A DNA stretch of 45,227 bases from Streptomyces sp. HNM0575. Lineage in GTDB: Bacteria > Actinomycetota > Actinomycetes > Streptomycetales > Streptomycetaceae. The translations under genes were made by a program, and so were the position numbers. Under the pieces are notes generated by a model, which saw only the letters and a list, made by a program, of their open reading frames with translations, did not search any database and was not told the DNA's origin. Positions 16,086 to 28,103 of this stretch are shown piece by piece. The first letter of the stretch is position 1. Each line of letters begins with the position of its first letter. Location of the stretch: the NCBI RefSeq assembly GCF_012726265.1, contig NZ_JAASAG010000021.1:1-45227 (forward strand), written 5' to 3'.

Positions 16086-16147
16086 GCCGGAGACGATAGG
16101 CGCACCCACTGACATCGGGCCCCGGCGCCGTGAACGGGGAGCCCGAA

Positions 16148-16183
16148 GTGACGGGCGTGACGGACGTGACAGGCGTGATGGGC
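16148..16183. repeat. 9-bp tandem repeat (four units)
   Basis: Four consecutive 9-mers GTGACGGGC, GTGACGGAC, GTGACAGGC and GTGATGGGC fill 16148-16183. They lie 63 bases upstream of the AlkX-like start, between it and the GNAT gene. They could be a regulator-binding array or simple slippage. Confidence 0.75.
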
Positions 16184-16229
16184 CGGAGAGGCTCACGCCC
16201 CGCTGCCCCGCCGCCCCACCCCGCCCTGT

Positions 16230-16811
16230 TCAGCGAGCCGGCAGATACGGGGTGTCCATCTCCCTGCCCAGGTCGATCGGGAGCAGCGTCGCGACCCACG
16301 CGTCCCGTCTCGTACCGCGGTGGACGATCTTCGCGCGCTGGGTCCCCTCCATCACGAAGCCCAGCCGCCATGCGACGCGCCGCGACGCCTCATTGCCCGC
16401 CTCCGCCACCCACTCCAGGCGTTCCGCTTTCAGCGTGGAGAACGCCCAGTCGATGACCGCGTGCCCGGCCTCCACCGTGTAGCCCTTGCCGCGCTGCTCC
16501 TTGACCGTCCAGAAGCCGAGTTCGGCCTGGCGTTCCGGGGCGCGCAGCGCGCCGAGGCGTACGAGCCCCATGGAGCCGACGAGTTCGCCCTGTTTCGTGA
16601 AGATGCCGAAGTTGTACATGGTGTCCTCGCGCCAGCCGGACGGGTTCACACCGAGCACGAACTCCTCGGCCTCCTTGCGCCCGTAGGGGTCCGGCACCGG
16701 TATCCAGCGCACGATGTCCGGGTCCTGGCAGGCGGACCGCACAGCCTCCACGTCCCTGTCGTCGAAGGGACGCAGCAGCAGACGCTCGGTGCTGAGGGTG
16801 ATGGGCTCCAT
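16230..16811 (-). CDS. GNAT family N-acetyltransferase (RimJ/RimL-like)
   Basis: This 193-residue acetyltransferase begins with the RimJ-like opening LSTERLLLRPFDDRDVEAV. The acetyl-CoA binding loop is EQRGKGYTVEAGHAVIDWAF, and the late helix NEASRRVAWRLGF is typical of GNATs that act on protein N-termini or small amines. The real substrate cannot be told from sequence. It is the first of two minus-strand genes; its stop is 145 bp before the AlkX-like start, so the two may share a transcript. It diverges from secA. Confidence 0.9.
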   Translation of the reverse strand: MEPITLSTERLLLRPFDDRDVEAVRSACQDPDIVRWIPVPDPYGRKEAEEFVLGVNPSGWREDTMYNFGIFTKQGELVGSMGLVRLGALRAPERQAELGFWTVKEQRGKGYTVEAGHAVIDWAFSTLKAERLEWVAEAGNEASRRVAWRLGFVMEGTQRAKIVHRGTRRDAWVATLLPIDLGREMDTPYLPAR

Positions 16812-17095
16812 GGGGTGATTGTGCCTCCGCCGTGAAGCGGTCCGCCCGGTTCCCGGGGCCGCTCGCCGCCCCCTCCGGGACGTCCGCCACGTTCCCGTCC
16901 CCGCGGCTCTCCCCGTGGCCCTCCCCGCGGCCGGGGCTCCGGTCCGCAGCCGGGACCCGGCACCTTCGGTCGCTCCGGACCGTTAGGGGTACAGGGGCGT
17001 ACGTCCCTCGCATACGATGGCCGGTGCGGCGGCGGCCGTATCGCCGTGTCCGCGCACTGACCGAGCCAGGTTCGACCGGCAAGGAGCCACTCCAA

Positions 17096-19927
<2,832 letters not shown>

Positions 19928-19979
19928 TGAGCCGCTGAGGCGCCTTCGGCGTCCGGGTGCACGACGCGTGGTTCGGCAG

Positions 19980-20028
19980 TACGGGCTGGGGCCTGCCGCT
20001 CGATGAGGGCGGCGGGCCCCAGCCCGTA
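19980..20028. terminator. bidirectional terminator between secA and the Rv3235-family gene
   Basis: A perfect 14-bp inverted repeat (TACGGGCTGGGGCC at 19980-19993 and GGCCCCAGCCCGTA at 20015-20028) lies between two convergent genes. Additional pairing is possible in the 21-base loop. It can stop transcription from both sides. Confidence 0.85.
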
Positions 20029-20117
20029 TCGCTGTCCGGACGTATCGCTGCGGGGTGCGGCCCAGCGGTACGCCGGACACCGGTGGGGCTCCGGGTCGCG
20101 GCTGATGGCTCAGGGGG

Positions 20118-20777
20118 TCATGGCTCACGGCTGCCTGGCCGGGGACGGTGCGGCCCGGGCCGTTCCGGCTTCGGGCGTTCCGGCCTCTGAAGGTGCTGCG
20201 GCCTGGAGCGGTCCGACGGCGACTGGCCGTCGAGTTCGACGGCGGCGCAGCGCCAGCGGCGGTCCGAGCACAGCTCCAGTCGGAAGGCCATGGCCCGCTG
20301 CCGGTCGCCGGTGACGATGCGCGCGAACGCCTCGATCACGCCGTCGCTGGGGCGGCTGCCGCGTGCGTCCAGCACGGCGGGACTCCTGCGGTCGGCTCCG
20401 CGTGGGCGCAGCGGAGCGCCGGAGGCGAGGCCCGCGAGCTGCTCGTAGGCGGAGCTGCGGGTGTGGCCCAGCAGGGTGTGGACGGGCCGCTGCCCGCTCA
20501 GCACGAGCACCAGCCGGCTGGCGAACCAGAAGGGCGGCTGCCGCTCGCGCTCCCTGGCCGCTGCCGCGCGCAGCGCGGAGGCAGACGGGGAGGCGGCCGG
20601 GCGGGCCGCGGCAGGGCTGCCGGCGCCGGGCCGCGGGCGCCGCAGTTCTGGGCGCCTGGTCTCCGGGCGCGTGACCTCCGGCCGGCGGGAGTCACGGCGT
20701 CCGGGCGGTGCCTTGCGCGCGGGGACGCGGCGGCTTCGTGGAGAGGCGGCGGCGGGCGGTGTGTTCATGGCGTCCAT
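20118..20777 (-). CDS. Rv3235 family protein
   Basis: This 219-residue protein has a disordered, strongly basic first half (Arg, Pro and Ala) and a compact C-terminal domain at about residues 75-180. That domain has the pattern of the actinobacterial Rv3235 family: FWFASRLVLVLSGQRPVHTLLGH, then AYEQL and a final RWRCAAVEL strand. The family sits next to secA in many actinobacteria and has no known function. The start at 20777 has GGGGGA just upstream; an internal ATG three codons later is also possible. The tail after residue 185 is again Arg/Pro-rich. Confidence 0.82.
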   Translation of the reverse strand: MDAMNTPPAAASPRSRRVPARKAPPGRRDSRRPEVTRPETRRPELRRPRPGAGSPAAARPAASPSASALRAAAARERERQPPFWFASRLVLVLSGQRPVHTLLGHTRSSAYEQLAGLASGAPLRPRGADRRSPAVLDARGSRPSDGVIEAFARIVTGDRQRAMAFRLELCSDRRWRCAAVELDGQSPSDRSRPQHLQRPERPKPERPGPHRPRPGSREP

Positions 20778-20936
20778 GGGTCCCCCGTTGAGTGACGGAA
20801 CGTGATGACGGATCCGAAGACGGACTGTCGACGGACCTGTCGGCGGATGCGGTGTGAAAGCGCTGCTGAGAGGTGCTGTCACGTGAGATGAGCGGCCACC
20901 GGACATCGTGCTTACCCGGCGGTAGCTTCGCTCATC

Positions 20937-20965
20937 GTTGTATCCGCGTGACCGTGCGGTCGCAA
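20937..20965 (-). promoter_or_regulatory. candidate promoter of the Rv3235-family gene
   Basis: On the minus strand TTGCGA (20965-20960) and TACAAC (20942-20937) are separated by exactly 17 bases, a good fit to a vegetative promoter. Transcription would start near 20930, giving a leader of about 150 bases. The 372-bp region 20778-21149 also holds a TATCCT-like -10 for the divergent DUF6912 gene near 21101; otherwise nothing was seen in it. Confidence 0.4.
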
Positions 20966-21149
20966 TGCGTGATCTTTGGTGCGGCGAGCCGCCCGAGCGG
21001 TTCACCTATCAGGACGAGAGCCGTTGCGGGGCTGACGGGCGGGGCGTCTCACCTGCGGCTTCGTGCAGTGATCGGGCGGCGGGTGCCTGCCGTGCGGCCC
21101 GTATCCTGGCGGGGCACACCCTCCGGCGATACACGAAAGCGGCAGCCTC

Positions 21150-21662
21150 ATGCGTGTCTATGTGCCTCTGACTCTCCCAGCGCTGCGTGAGGCGCACGGG
21201 GCCGGCGAGCTGGCGCCCGAGCGCGGCGGCACCGTCGCGTACGCGGTCACGCCGGGGCTGCGCGAGTGGTATCTCTCCGACGACAGCGAGGAGTTGGAGT
21301 ACGCGGCGCTCAACCGCGCGGCACAGGGCTCGCTGCGGCTGCTGGCCGGGAGGCCCGAGGTTCCCCGCCGCCGTGTGGTCCTCGCGCTCGACGTGGCGGA
21401 CGCCGCGGTCGCCTTCGACCCCGATCACGGCCTGGAGCGGGAGTCGCTCGGGGAGGTACGGATCGAGGGGCCGCTGCCCCTGTCGAAGGCGGCGGCCGTG
21501 CACATGGACTCCGGCGAGGCCGAAGCGGACGTGACCGCGGCCGCCGGGGCGCTGGGCGCCGCCGACATGGGCGACGAGGACGCCCGGTTCACGGTGGACG
21601 GAGCCGAGGACCACGAGCTGCTGTGGTACGCGACACAGGAGATCCCGCACCTGCCGGACTGA
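21150..21662 (+). CDS. DUF6912 family protein
   Basis: This 170-residue soluble protein is a conserved actinobacterial hypothetical found beside secA. It begins MRVYVPLTLPALREA, has a central Arg-rich turn and strand (RPEVPRRRVVLALDVADA), and ends with an acidic segment and WYATQEIPHLPD. No catalytic motif or membrane segment is visible. It is divergent from the Rv3235-family gene and followed 132 bp later by the HAD hydrolase. The DUF name is from memory of the family and the function is unknown. Confidence 0.85.
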   Translation: MRVYVPLTLPALREAHGAGELAPERGGTVAYAVTPGLREWYLSDDSEELEYAALNRAAQGSLRLLAGRPEVPRRRVVLALDVADAAVAFDPDHGLERESLGEVRIEGPLPLSKAAAVHMDSGEAEADVTAAAGALGAADMGDEDARFTVDGAEDHELLWYATQEIPHLPD

Positions 21663-21764
21663 GCACGGGCGGCGGACCGACCGCGGACGAGGGCCGCCCG
21701 CACCGGTACGGCCCGGCCCGGCCCGGTCGGGGCCCGGGGCAGGACGGCCGAATCCGGTATGGCG

Positions 21765-21794
21765 TTGTCAGACCCCCGACGTAACGTCGTATGC
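21765..21794 (+). promoter_or_regulatory. candidate promoter of the HAD hydrolase gene
   Basis: TTGTCA at 21765-21770 is a common Streptomyces -35 element; a -10-like GTATGC follows at 21789-21794 after 18 bases. If real, the transcript starts near 21800. That argues against the in-frame ATGs at 21759 and 21795 and favours the ATG at 21810 with almost no leader. Confidence 0.35.
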
Positions 21795-21809
21795 ATGGGT
21801 TCGGGACGA

Positions 21810-22472
21810 ATGCACAGACGGTCGGCTCACATCGTCTGGGACTGGAACGGCACGCTGCTGCACGACATCCACGCCGTCATCGCGGCGACGAACGCGGCCT
21901 TCGCCGAGCTCGGGCACCCCTCGATCACGCTGGAGCGCTACCGCGAGCTGTACTGCGTGCCCGTGCCGCGGTTCTACGAGCGGCTGATGGGGCGCCTGCC
22001 CAGCGAGGCGGAGTGGGAGGTGATGGACCAGACGTTCCACCGGCACTACTGGCGGCATGCGCGGCACGCGGATCTCGCCGAGGGCGCCGCCGAGCTGCTC
22101 GCGGGCAGGACCGCCGCGGGGCGTACGCAGTCGCTGTGTTCGCTGGCTCCGCACGACCGCCTCGTTCCGCTGGTGCGCACTCACGGGATCGACCGCCATT
22201 TCGTACGGGTCGACGGGGCGCGGGGCCCTTCGGGAGGCGGGAAGGCCGAGCAGATGGAGCGGCATCTGCTGTCCCTGGCCGGTGTCGAGTCGGCGCACAC
22301 GGTGGTCATCGGGGACGCCGTCGACGACGCGATCGCCGCCCGGCATGTGGGGGCGCATGCGGTGCTCTACACCGGCGGATCGCACAGCCGGTCCAGCCTG
22401 GAGACGGCGGGCGTGCCCGTGGTGGACACCCTGGCCGAGGCGGTCGACACCGCGGAGGAGATAGCCGGATAG
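21810..22472 (+). CDS. HAD family hydrolase
   Basis: This 220-residue haloacid-dehalogenase-type phosphatase resembles phosphoglycolate-phosphatase-like enzymes. Motif I reads DWNGTLLHD, so the second Asp of DxD is Asn (D11-W-N13). Motif IV is VIGDAVDDAIAARHVG and is followed by the substrate-helix region AVLYTGG. The helical cap lies at about residues 25-95. Its substrate is not known. The start is uncertain: ATG 21759, 21795 and 21810 are all in frame, and 21810 is chosen because a likely promoter covers the first two and homologues start close to the catalytic strand. Confidence 0.85.
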   Translation: MHRRSAHIVWDWNGTLLHDIHAVIAATNAAFAELGHPSITLERYRELYCVPVPRFYERLMGRLPSEAEWEVMDQTFHRHYWRHARHADLAEGAAELLAGRTAAGRTQSLCSLAPHDRLVPLVRTHGIDRHFVRVDGARGPSGGGKAEQMERHLLSLAGVESAHTVVIGDAVDDAIAARHVGAHAVLYTGGSHSRSSLETAGVPVVDTLAEAVDTAEEIAG

Positions 22473-22514
22473 CCCCGCACGCCGGACTGCGGAAGCCCGG
22501 CGCCCGGGCGGTCC

Positions 22515-22568
22515 GTACCGATGGAAGCCGTGCCGATGGCGGCCGTGCCGGTGGAAGCGTGCCGATCC
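22515..22568. repeat. 15-bp tandem repeat after the HAD gene
   Basis: Units GTACCGATGGAAGCC, GTGCCGATGGCGGCC, GTGCCGGTGGAAGC and a partial GTGCCGATCC follow each other. This lies in the 570-bp gene-free stretch 22473-23042 between the HAD and gdh genes. The rest of that stretch holds a promoter candidate and no supported gene. Confidence 0.65.
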
Positions 22569-22807
22569 GGAGCCCTTCGTACGGTCCGGAGCGGGACGCC
22601 CAACCGGCGTGCCCGGCGCGGCAGTCGAAGGGCCAAGGCGTCAAGACGGCGGGGAGACCGATGAGTCGGAGACCGGGGAGTCCGGCGGTGGTGAGCCGGG
22701 GCAGGACCGAAGGACGGACCGGACGTTCACGTCATAGCGGTCGTCCGGCAGCCGTTGCTGTCCACTCCGGCCAACACCAACCCCCGATTTTGTACACATA
22801 AGGTCCA

Positions 22808-22837
22808 TGACTGGCCCCGGCTCGGGGGCTGTAGCCT
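22808..22837 (+). promoter_or_regulatory. candidate promoter of the glutamate dehydrogenase gene
   Basis: TGACTG at 22808-22813 and TAGCCT at 22832-22837 are separated by 18 bases, a familiar Streptomyces promoter layout. It would give a leader of about 200 bases before the ATG at 23043. An AT-rich patch (TTTTGTACACATAAGG) lies just upstream at 22787-22803. Confidence 0.4.
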
Positions 22838-23042
22838 ACGGGCGTGATCAGCGCGATATCTCGCGGGGGCGGTGCGACCCCCCGTACGGTGCCCATTGCG
22901 CGACAGCGCCCAGGGCCGCGGCTGGTCGTCTTCCACGGCACGGGTCGAGCCCGGGGCACCACCCCGCCTTCCGATGCCGTGTCCGAACCAGTTCCCGCCA
23001 TTTCACGTCACGCAACGGCGCGCGACAGGAGAGCCACAGGAC

Positions 23043-26000
23043 ATGCAGACCAAGCTGGATGAAGCAAAGGCCGAGCGGCTGGAGGAGGCCGCGCGGGTAG
23101 CCGAAGAGAGCCCGGCCGGGGGTCAGCACCCGGCGCGGGGTCTTGAGAACGGTTCGCTCAGGGCGTTCCTCCAGCGCTACTACCTGCACACCGCGCCGGA
23201 GGACCTCACCGACCGCGACCCGGTGGACATCCTCGGTGCGGCGTTCTCGCACTACCGTCTGGCGCAGGAGCGGCCGCAGGGCACCGCCAACGTGCGTGTG
23301 CACACCCCGTCGGTGGACGAGAACGGCTGGACCTGCACGCATACCGTGATCGAAGTCGTCACCGACGACATGCCGTTCCTCGTCGACTCGGTCACGAACG
23401 AGCTGTCGCGGCGGCGCCGCGGCATCCACGTCGTGATCCACCCTCAGTTGATCGTGCGCCGCGACGTCACGGGGAAGCTGCTGGAGGTGCTGGACGCCGG
23501 CCGCGACAAGCTCGGGCACGGCCCGGCGCGTGAGCTGCCCCACGACGCCGTCACCGAGTCGTGGATCCACGTGGAGATCGACCGTGAGACCGACCGGGAC
23601 GACCTCAAGCAGATCAACGACGATCTGCTGCGCGTCCTTTCCGACGTCCGCGAAGCCGTGGAGGACTGGCGGAAGATGCGCGCCACCGCGATGAGCGTCG
23701 CCGAGGAGCTGGAGCGCGAGCCCGTCGCCGCCGAGGTGTCCGCGCAGGAGGTCGAGGAGTCCCGTGAGCTGCTGCGCTGGCTCGCCGACGACCACTTCAC
23801 CTTCCTCGGCTACCGGGAGTACGAGCTGTCGGAGGAAGTCCCCGACGACGAGAAGGACTTGACGCTCACCCCCGTCCCGGGCACCGGCCTGGGGATCCTG
23901 CGTTCCGACCCGCAGCACACAACGGGTGAGGACGGCCACCCCGTCTCGCCGTCCTTCAGCCGGCTGCCCGCCGACGCCCGCGCGAAGGCCCGCGAGCACC
24001 ATCTGCTGGTGCTGACGAAGGCCAACAGCCGTGCCACGGTGCACCGTTCGTCGTATCTGGACTACGTGGGCGTGAAGAAGTTCGACGCCGAGGGCAATGT
24101 CGTCGGCGAGCGCCGCTTCCTCGGCCTGTTCTCCTCCGCCGCCTACACCGAGTCGGTGCGCCGGGTGCCCGTCATCCGCCGCAAGGTCGACGAGGTGCTG
24201 ACCTCCGCCGGGTTCGCCCCGGACAGCCACGCCGGGCGCGACCTGCTCCAGATCCTGGAGACGTACCCGCGCGACGAGCTGTTCCAGATCCCCGTGGACC
24301 AGCTGCGTTCCATCGCCACGTCGGTGCTCTACCTCCAGGAGCGCCGCAAGCTGCGGCTGTATCTGCGCAAGGACGAGTACGGGCGCTACTACTCGGCGCT
24401 CGTCTATCTGCCGCGCGACCGCTACACGACGTCGGTCCGCCTCCGCCTCACCGAGATCCTCAGCGAGGAACTGGGCGGCACCAATGTGGACTTCAGCGTC
24501 TGGAACACCGAATCGGTCCTCACCAGGCTGCACTTCGTCATCCGCCTCAAGCCCGGTGCGCAGCTGCCGGAGCTGACCGACGCCGAGGCCGACCGCATCG
24601 AGGCGCGCCTCGCGGAGGCCGCCCGCTCCTGGGCCGACGGCTATGTGGAGGCGCTGACCGCCGAGTTCGGCGAGGAGCAGGCCGCCGAGCTGGGCCATCT
24701 CTACAGTGCGAACGCCTTCCCCGAGGGGTACAAGGCGGACTTCCCGCCGCGTGCCGCCGTCGCCGACCTCCAGCACCTCGACCGGCTCGCCCGCCGCGGG
24801 AGCGGCGACCCGGACTTCTCGCTGAGCCTGTACGAGCCGGTCGGAGCGGGCGCGGGCGAGCGCAGGTTCAAGATCTTCCGCATCGGCGAGCCCGTGTCCC
24901 TGTCCGCCGTGCTGCCCGCACTTCAGGCGATGGGCGTCGAGGTCGTCGACGAGCGTCCGTACGAGCTGAAGTGCAGCGACAAGAGCAAGGCGTGGATCTA
25001 CGACTTCGGCCTGCGCATGCCCGTCTCCCACGCGCACGGCCTCGGTGAGGACGCCCGCGAGCGCTTCCAGGACGCCTTCAGCGCCGTGTGGACGGGCCAG
25101 GCCGAGAACGACGGCCTCAACTCGCTTGTGCTGTCCGCCGGTCTGACCTGGCGCCAGGCGATGGTGCTGCGTTCATACGCGAAGTACCTGCGGCAGGCCG
25201 GGGCCACCTTCAGCCCCACGTACATGGAGGACACCCTCCGGCACAACGTGCACACGACCCGGCTGCTGGTGAACCTCTTCGAGGCGCGCCTCGACCCCAG
25301 CCGCTCCCGCGCGGGGCACGAGCTGACGGACGGGCTGCTGGAGGAGCTGGACGGCGCGCTGGACCAGGTCGCGAGCCTCGACGAGGACCGCATCCTGCGT
25401 TCCTTCCTCACCGTCATCCGGGCCACGCTGCGCACCAACTACTTCCAGAGCACCGGAGCCGGCAGCAGCAAGGGCGGCGCGAAGGACCCGTCGGCGCGGC
25501 CGCACGCCTATCTGTCGGTCAAGCTCGACCCGCAGGCCATTCCCGACCTGCCCGCGCCGCGCCCCGAGTACGAGATCTGGGTGTACTCGCCGCGCGTGGA
25601 GGGCGTGCACCTGCGCTTCGGCAAGGTCGCCCGCGGCGGACTGCGCTGGTCGGACCGGCGAGAGGACTTCCGTACGGAGATCCTCGGCCTGGTGAAGGCG
25701 CAGGAGGTGAAGAACACCGTCATCGTGCCGGTCGGCGCGAAGGGCGGCTTCGTCTGCAAGCAGCTGCCCGACCCGGCGGCCGACCGCGACGCGTGGCTCG
25801 CCGAGGGCGTCGCCTGCTACAAGACCTTCATCTCCGGTCTGCTGGACATCACCGACAATCTCGTCGCCGGCGACGTCGTACACCCCGAGGACGTCGTCCG
25901 CCACGACGAGGACGACACCTACCTCGTCGTCGCCGCCGACAAGGGCACAGCCACCTTCTCCGACATCGCCAACGAGGTCGCCGAGGCGTACGGATTCTGG

Positions 26001-28043
26001 CTCGGCGACGCCTTCGCCTCCGGCGGCAGCGCGGGCTACGACCACAAGGGCATGGGCATCACCGCCCGCGGCGCCTGGGAGTCGGTCAAGCGCCACTTCC
26101 GCGAGCTCGGCCACGACACGCAGACGCAGGACTTCACGGCCGTGGGCGTCGGCGACATGTCCGGCGACGTCTTCGGCAACGGCATGCTGCTGTCCGAGCA
26201 CATCAGGCTGATCGCGGCCTTCGACCACCGGCACATCTTCCTCGACCCCGACCCGGACGCGGCCACGTCGTACGCCGAGCGCCGCCGGCTGTTCGAGCTG
26301 CCGCGCTCCTCCTGGGAGGACTACGACACGTCGCTGATCTCGGCGGGTGGCGGCGTCTTCCCCCGTACGGCGAAGTCAGTGCCGGTCACCCCGCAGGTGC
26401 GGGCGGCCCTCGGCATCGACTCGCAGGCGGGCAAGGTCACCCCGGCGGAGCTGATGCGCGCCATCCTGGCCGCCCCGGTCGACCTGCTGTGGAACGGCGG
26501 CATCGGCACGTACGTCAAGGCGTCGACGGAGACCAACGCCGACGCCGGGGACAAGGCCAACGACGCCATCCGCGTCGACGGCCAGGACCTGCGGGTGAAG
26601 GTCGTCGGCGAGGGCGGCAACCTGGGGCTGACGCAGCTCGGCCGCATCGAGTTCGCCCTGAACGGCGGCCATGTCAACACCGACGCCATCGACAACAGCG
26701 CGGGCGTGGACACCTCCGACCACGAGGTGAACATCAAGATCCTCCTCAACTCCCTCGTCGCCAACGGCGACATGACCGTCAAGCAGCGCAACACCCTGCT
26801 GTCGGAGATGACCGAGGAGGTCTCCGAGCTGGTCCTGCGCAACAACTACGCGCAGAACGTGGCGCTCGCCAACTCCGTCGAGGTCGCCCCCGGCCTCCTC
26901 CAGGCGCATCACCGGCACATCCGGCGCCTGGAGAAGGACGGCAAGCTCGACCGGGACCTGGAGTTCCTGCCCGGCGACAAGCAGATCCGCGAGCGCCTGG
27001 CGGCCGGACAGGGCCTGACACAGCCGGAGTTGGCGGTGCTGCTCGCCTACACCAAGATCACGGTGTCGGACGATCTGATCCACACGAACCTCCCCGACGA
27101 CCCCTACCTCCAGCAGCTCGGGCACGCCTACTTCCCGCGGGCGCTGCGCGAGCGGTTCCCGGAGGAGATCATCGGGCACGCGCTGCGTCGCGAGATCGTC
27201 ACGACGCTGCTGGTCAACGACACCGTCAACTCCGGCGGTTCCAGCCTCGTGCACCGCATGAAGGAGGAGACGGGCGCCTCCACGGAGGAGATCGCCCGGG
27301 CGCACACCGCGGCGCGTGCGATCTTCCGGCTCGGTGAGATCTGGGACGAGGCGGAGGCGCTGGACAATGTCGTCTCCGCCGACGTGCTCACCAGCATCAG
27401 GCTCCAGTCGCGGCGCCTCGTCGAGCGCGGCACGCGCTGGCTGCTGAACAACCGCCCGCAGCCGCTGCAACTCGCCGAGACCATCGAGCTGTTCAGCGAG
27501 CGCGTCGCCACCGTGTGGGACGAGTTGCCGAAGCTGCTCAAGGGCGACGACCGCGCCTGGCACCAGGCGATCCTGGACCGGCTGGACGCAGCGGGCGTGC
27601 CGTCCGAACTGGCCCTGCGGGTCGCCGGGTTCTCCGCCGCGTTCTCCGGACTGGACGTGGTCGCCGTCGCGGACCGCACGGGCGTGCAGCTGCTCGACGT
27701 CGCCGCCGTCTACCACGACCTGGCGGACCGGCTCGGCATCACCCAGCTCCAGGAGCGCGTCAGCGAACTGCCGCGCGCCGACCGCTGGCAGTCCATGGCG
27801 CGGTCGGCGATCCGCGAAGACCTGTACGCGGCGCACCAGTTGATCGCCGCGGACGTGCTGTCGGAGGGCGACGGCACCTCGACTCCCGAGCAGCGGTACG
27901 AGAAGTGGGAGGCGAAGAGCAAGACCATCCTCTCCCGTGCCCGTGCCACCCTCGACGAGATCCAGGCGTCGGAGACCTTCGACCTGGCGAACCTCTCGGT
28001 CGCGATGCGGACGATGCGGACGCTGCTGCGCAGCAACCGCTGA
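23043..28043 (+). CDS. gdh: large NAD-specific glutamate dehydrogenase (GDH-180 class)
   Basis: This 1666-residue protein is the large NAD-dependent glutamate dehydrogenase first characterised in Streptomyces clavuligerus (about 1650 residues). It oxidatively deaminates glutamate to 2-oxoglutarate and is a catabolic enzyme. The N-terminal half carries ACT-like regulatory regions. The catalytic part is marked by RGGLRWSDRREDFRTEILG and, soon after, VPVGAKGGFVCKQ with the active-site lysine. The NAD-binding part shows VVGEGGNLGLTQLGRIEFA. A C-terminal helical region of about 400 residues completes it. ATG 23043 has ACAGGAG at 23022-23028. The frame is open upstream, but that part looks noncoding. 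The gene stands alone between long intergenic regions. Confidence 0.95.
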   Translation: MQTKLDEAKAERLEEAARVAEESPAGGQHPARGLENGSLRAFLQRYYLHTAPEDLTDRDPVDILGAAFSHYRLAQERPQGTANVRVHTPSVDENGWTCTHTVIEVVTDDMPFLVDSVTNELSRRRRGIHVVIHPQLIVRRDVTGKLLEVLDAGRDKLGHGPARELPHDAVTESWIHVEIDRETDRDDLKQINDDLLRVLSDVREAVEDWRKMRATAMSVAEELEREPVAAEVSAQEVEESRELLRWLADDHFTFLGYREYELSEEVPDDEKDLTLTPVPGTGLGILRSDPQHTTGEDGHPVSPSFSRLPADARAKAREHHLLVLTKANSRATVHRSSYLDYVGVKKFDAEGNVVGERRFLGLFSSAAYTESVRRVPVIRRKVDEVLTSAGFAPDSHAGRDLLQILETYPRDELFQIPVDQLRSIATSVLYLQERRKLRLYLRKDEYGRYYSALVYLPRDRYTTSVRLRLTEILSEELGGTNVDFSVWNTESVLTRLHFVIRLKPGAQLPELTDAEADRIEARLAEAARSWADGYVEALTAEFGEEQAAELGHLYSANAFPEGYKADFPPRAAVADLQHLDRLARRGSGDPDFSLSLYEPVGAGAGERRFKIFRIGEPVSLSAVLPALQAMGVEVVDERPYELKCSDKSKAWIYDFGLRMPVSHAHGLGEDARERFQDAFSAVWTGQAENDGLNSLVLSAGLTWRQAMVLRSYAKYLRQAGATFSPTYMEDTLRHNVHTTRLLVNLFEARLDPSRSRAGHELTDGLLEELDGALDQVASLDEDRILRSFLTVIRATLRTNYFQSTGAGSSKGGAKDPSARPHAYLSVKLDPQAIPDLPAPRPEYEIWVYSPRVEGVHLRFGKVARGGLRWSDRREDFRTEILGLVKAQEVKNTVIVPVGAKGGFVCKQLPDPAADRDAWLAEGVACYKTFISGLLDITDNLVAGDVVHPEDVVRHDEDDTYLVVAADKGTATFSDIANEVAEAYGFWLGDAFASGGSAGYDHKGMGITARGAWESVKRHFRELGHDTQTQDFTAVGVGDMSGDVFGNGMLLSEHIRLIAAFDHRHIFLDPDPDAATSYAERRRLFELPRSSWEDYDTSLISAGGGVFPRTAKSVPVTPQVRAALGIDSQAGKVTPAELMRAILAAPVDLLWNGGIGTYVKASTETNADAGDKANDAIRVDGQDLRVKVVGEGGNLGLTQLGRIEFALNGGHVNTDAIDNSAGVDTSDHEVNIKILLNSLVANGDMTVKQRNTLLSEMTEEVSELVLRNNYAQNVALANSVEVAPGLLQAHHRHIRRLEKDGKLDRDLEFLPGDKQIRERLAAGQGLTQPELAVLLAYTKITVSDDLIHTNLPDDPYLQQLGHAYFPRALRERFPEEIIGHALRREIVTTLLVNDTVNSGGSSLVHRMKEETGASTEEIARAHTAARAIFRLGEIWDEAEALDNVVSADVLTSIRLQSRRLVERGTRWLLNNRPQPLQLAETIELFSERVATVWDELPKLLKGDDRAWHQAILDRLDAAGVPSELALRVAGFSAAFSGLDVVAVADRTGVQLLDVAAVYHDLADRLGITQLQERVSELPRADRWQSMARSAIREDLYAAHQLIAADVLSEGDGTSTPEQRYEKWEAKSKTILSRARATLDEIQASETFDLANLSVAMRTMRTLLRSNR

Positions 28044-28077
28044 GCGGTGGCCGCCTGACGGCGGCACGGGTGGGTGC

Positions 28078-28103
28078 CCCGCCAGGCGGGCCCGCCTGGC
28101 GGG
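28078..28103. terminator. 26-bp perfect palindrome after gdh
   Basis: CCCGCCAGGCGGG (28078-28090) is immediately followed by its exact complement (28091-28103), with no loop. It lies 34 bases after the gdh stop and is a plausible terminator in either direction or a cruciform site. The tandem repeat array begins directly after it. Confidence 0.6.
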
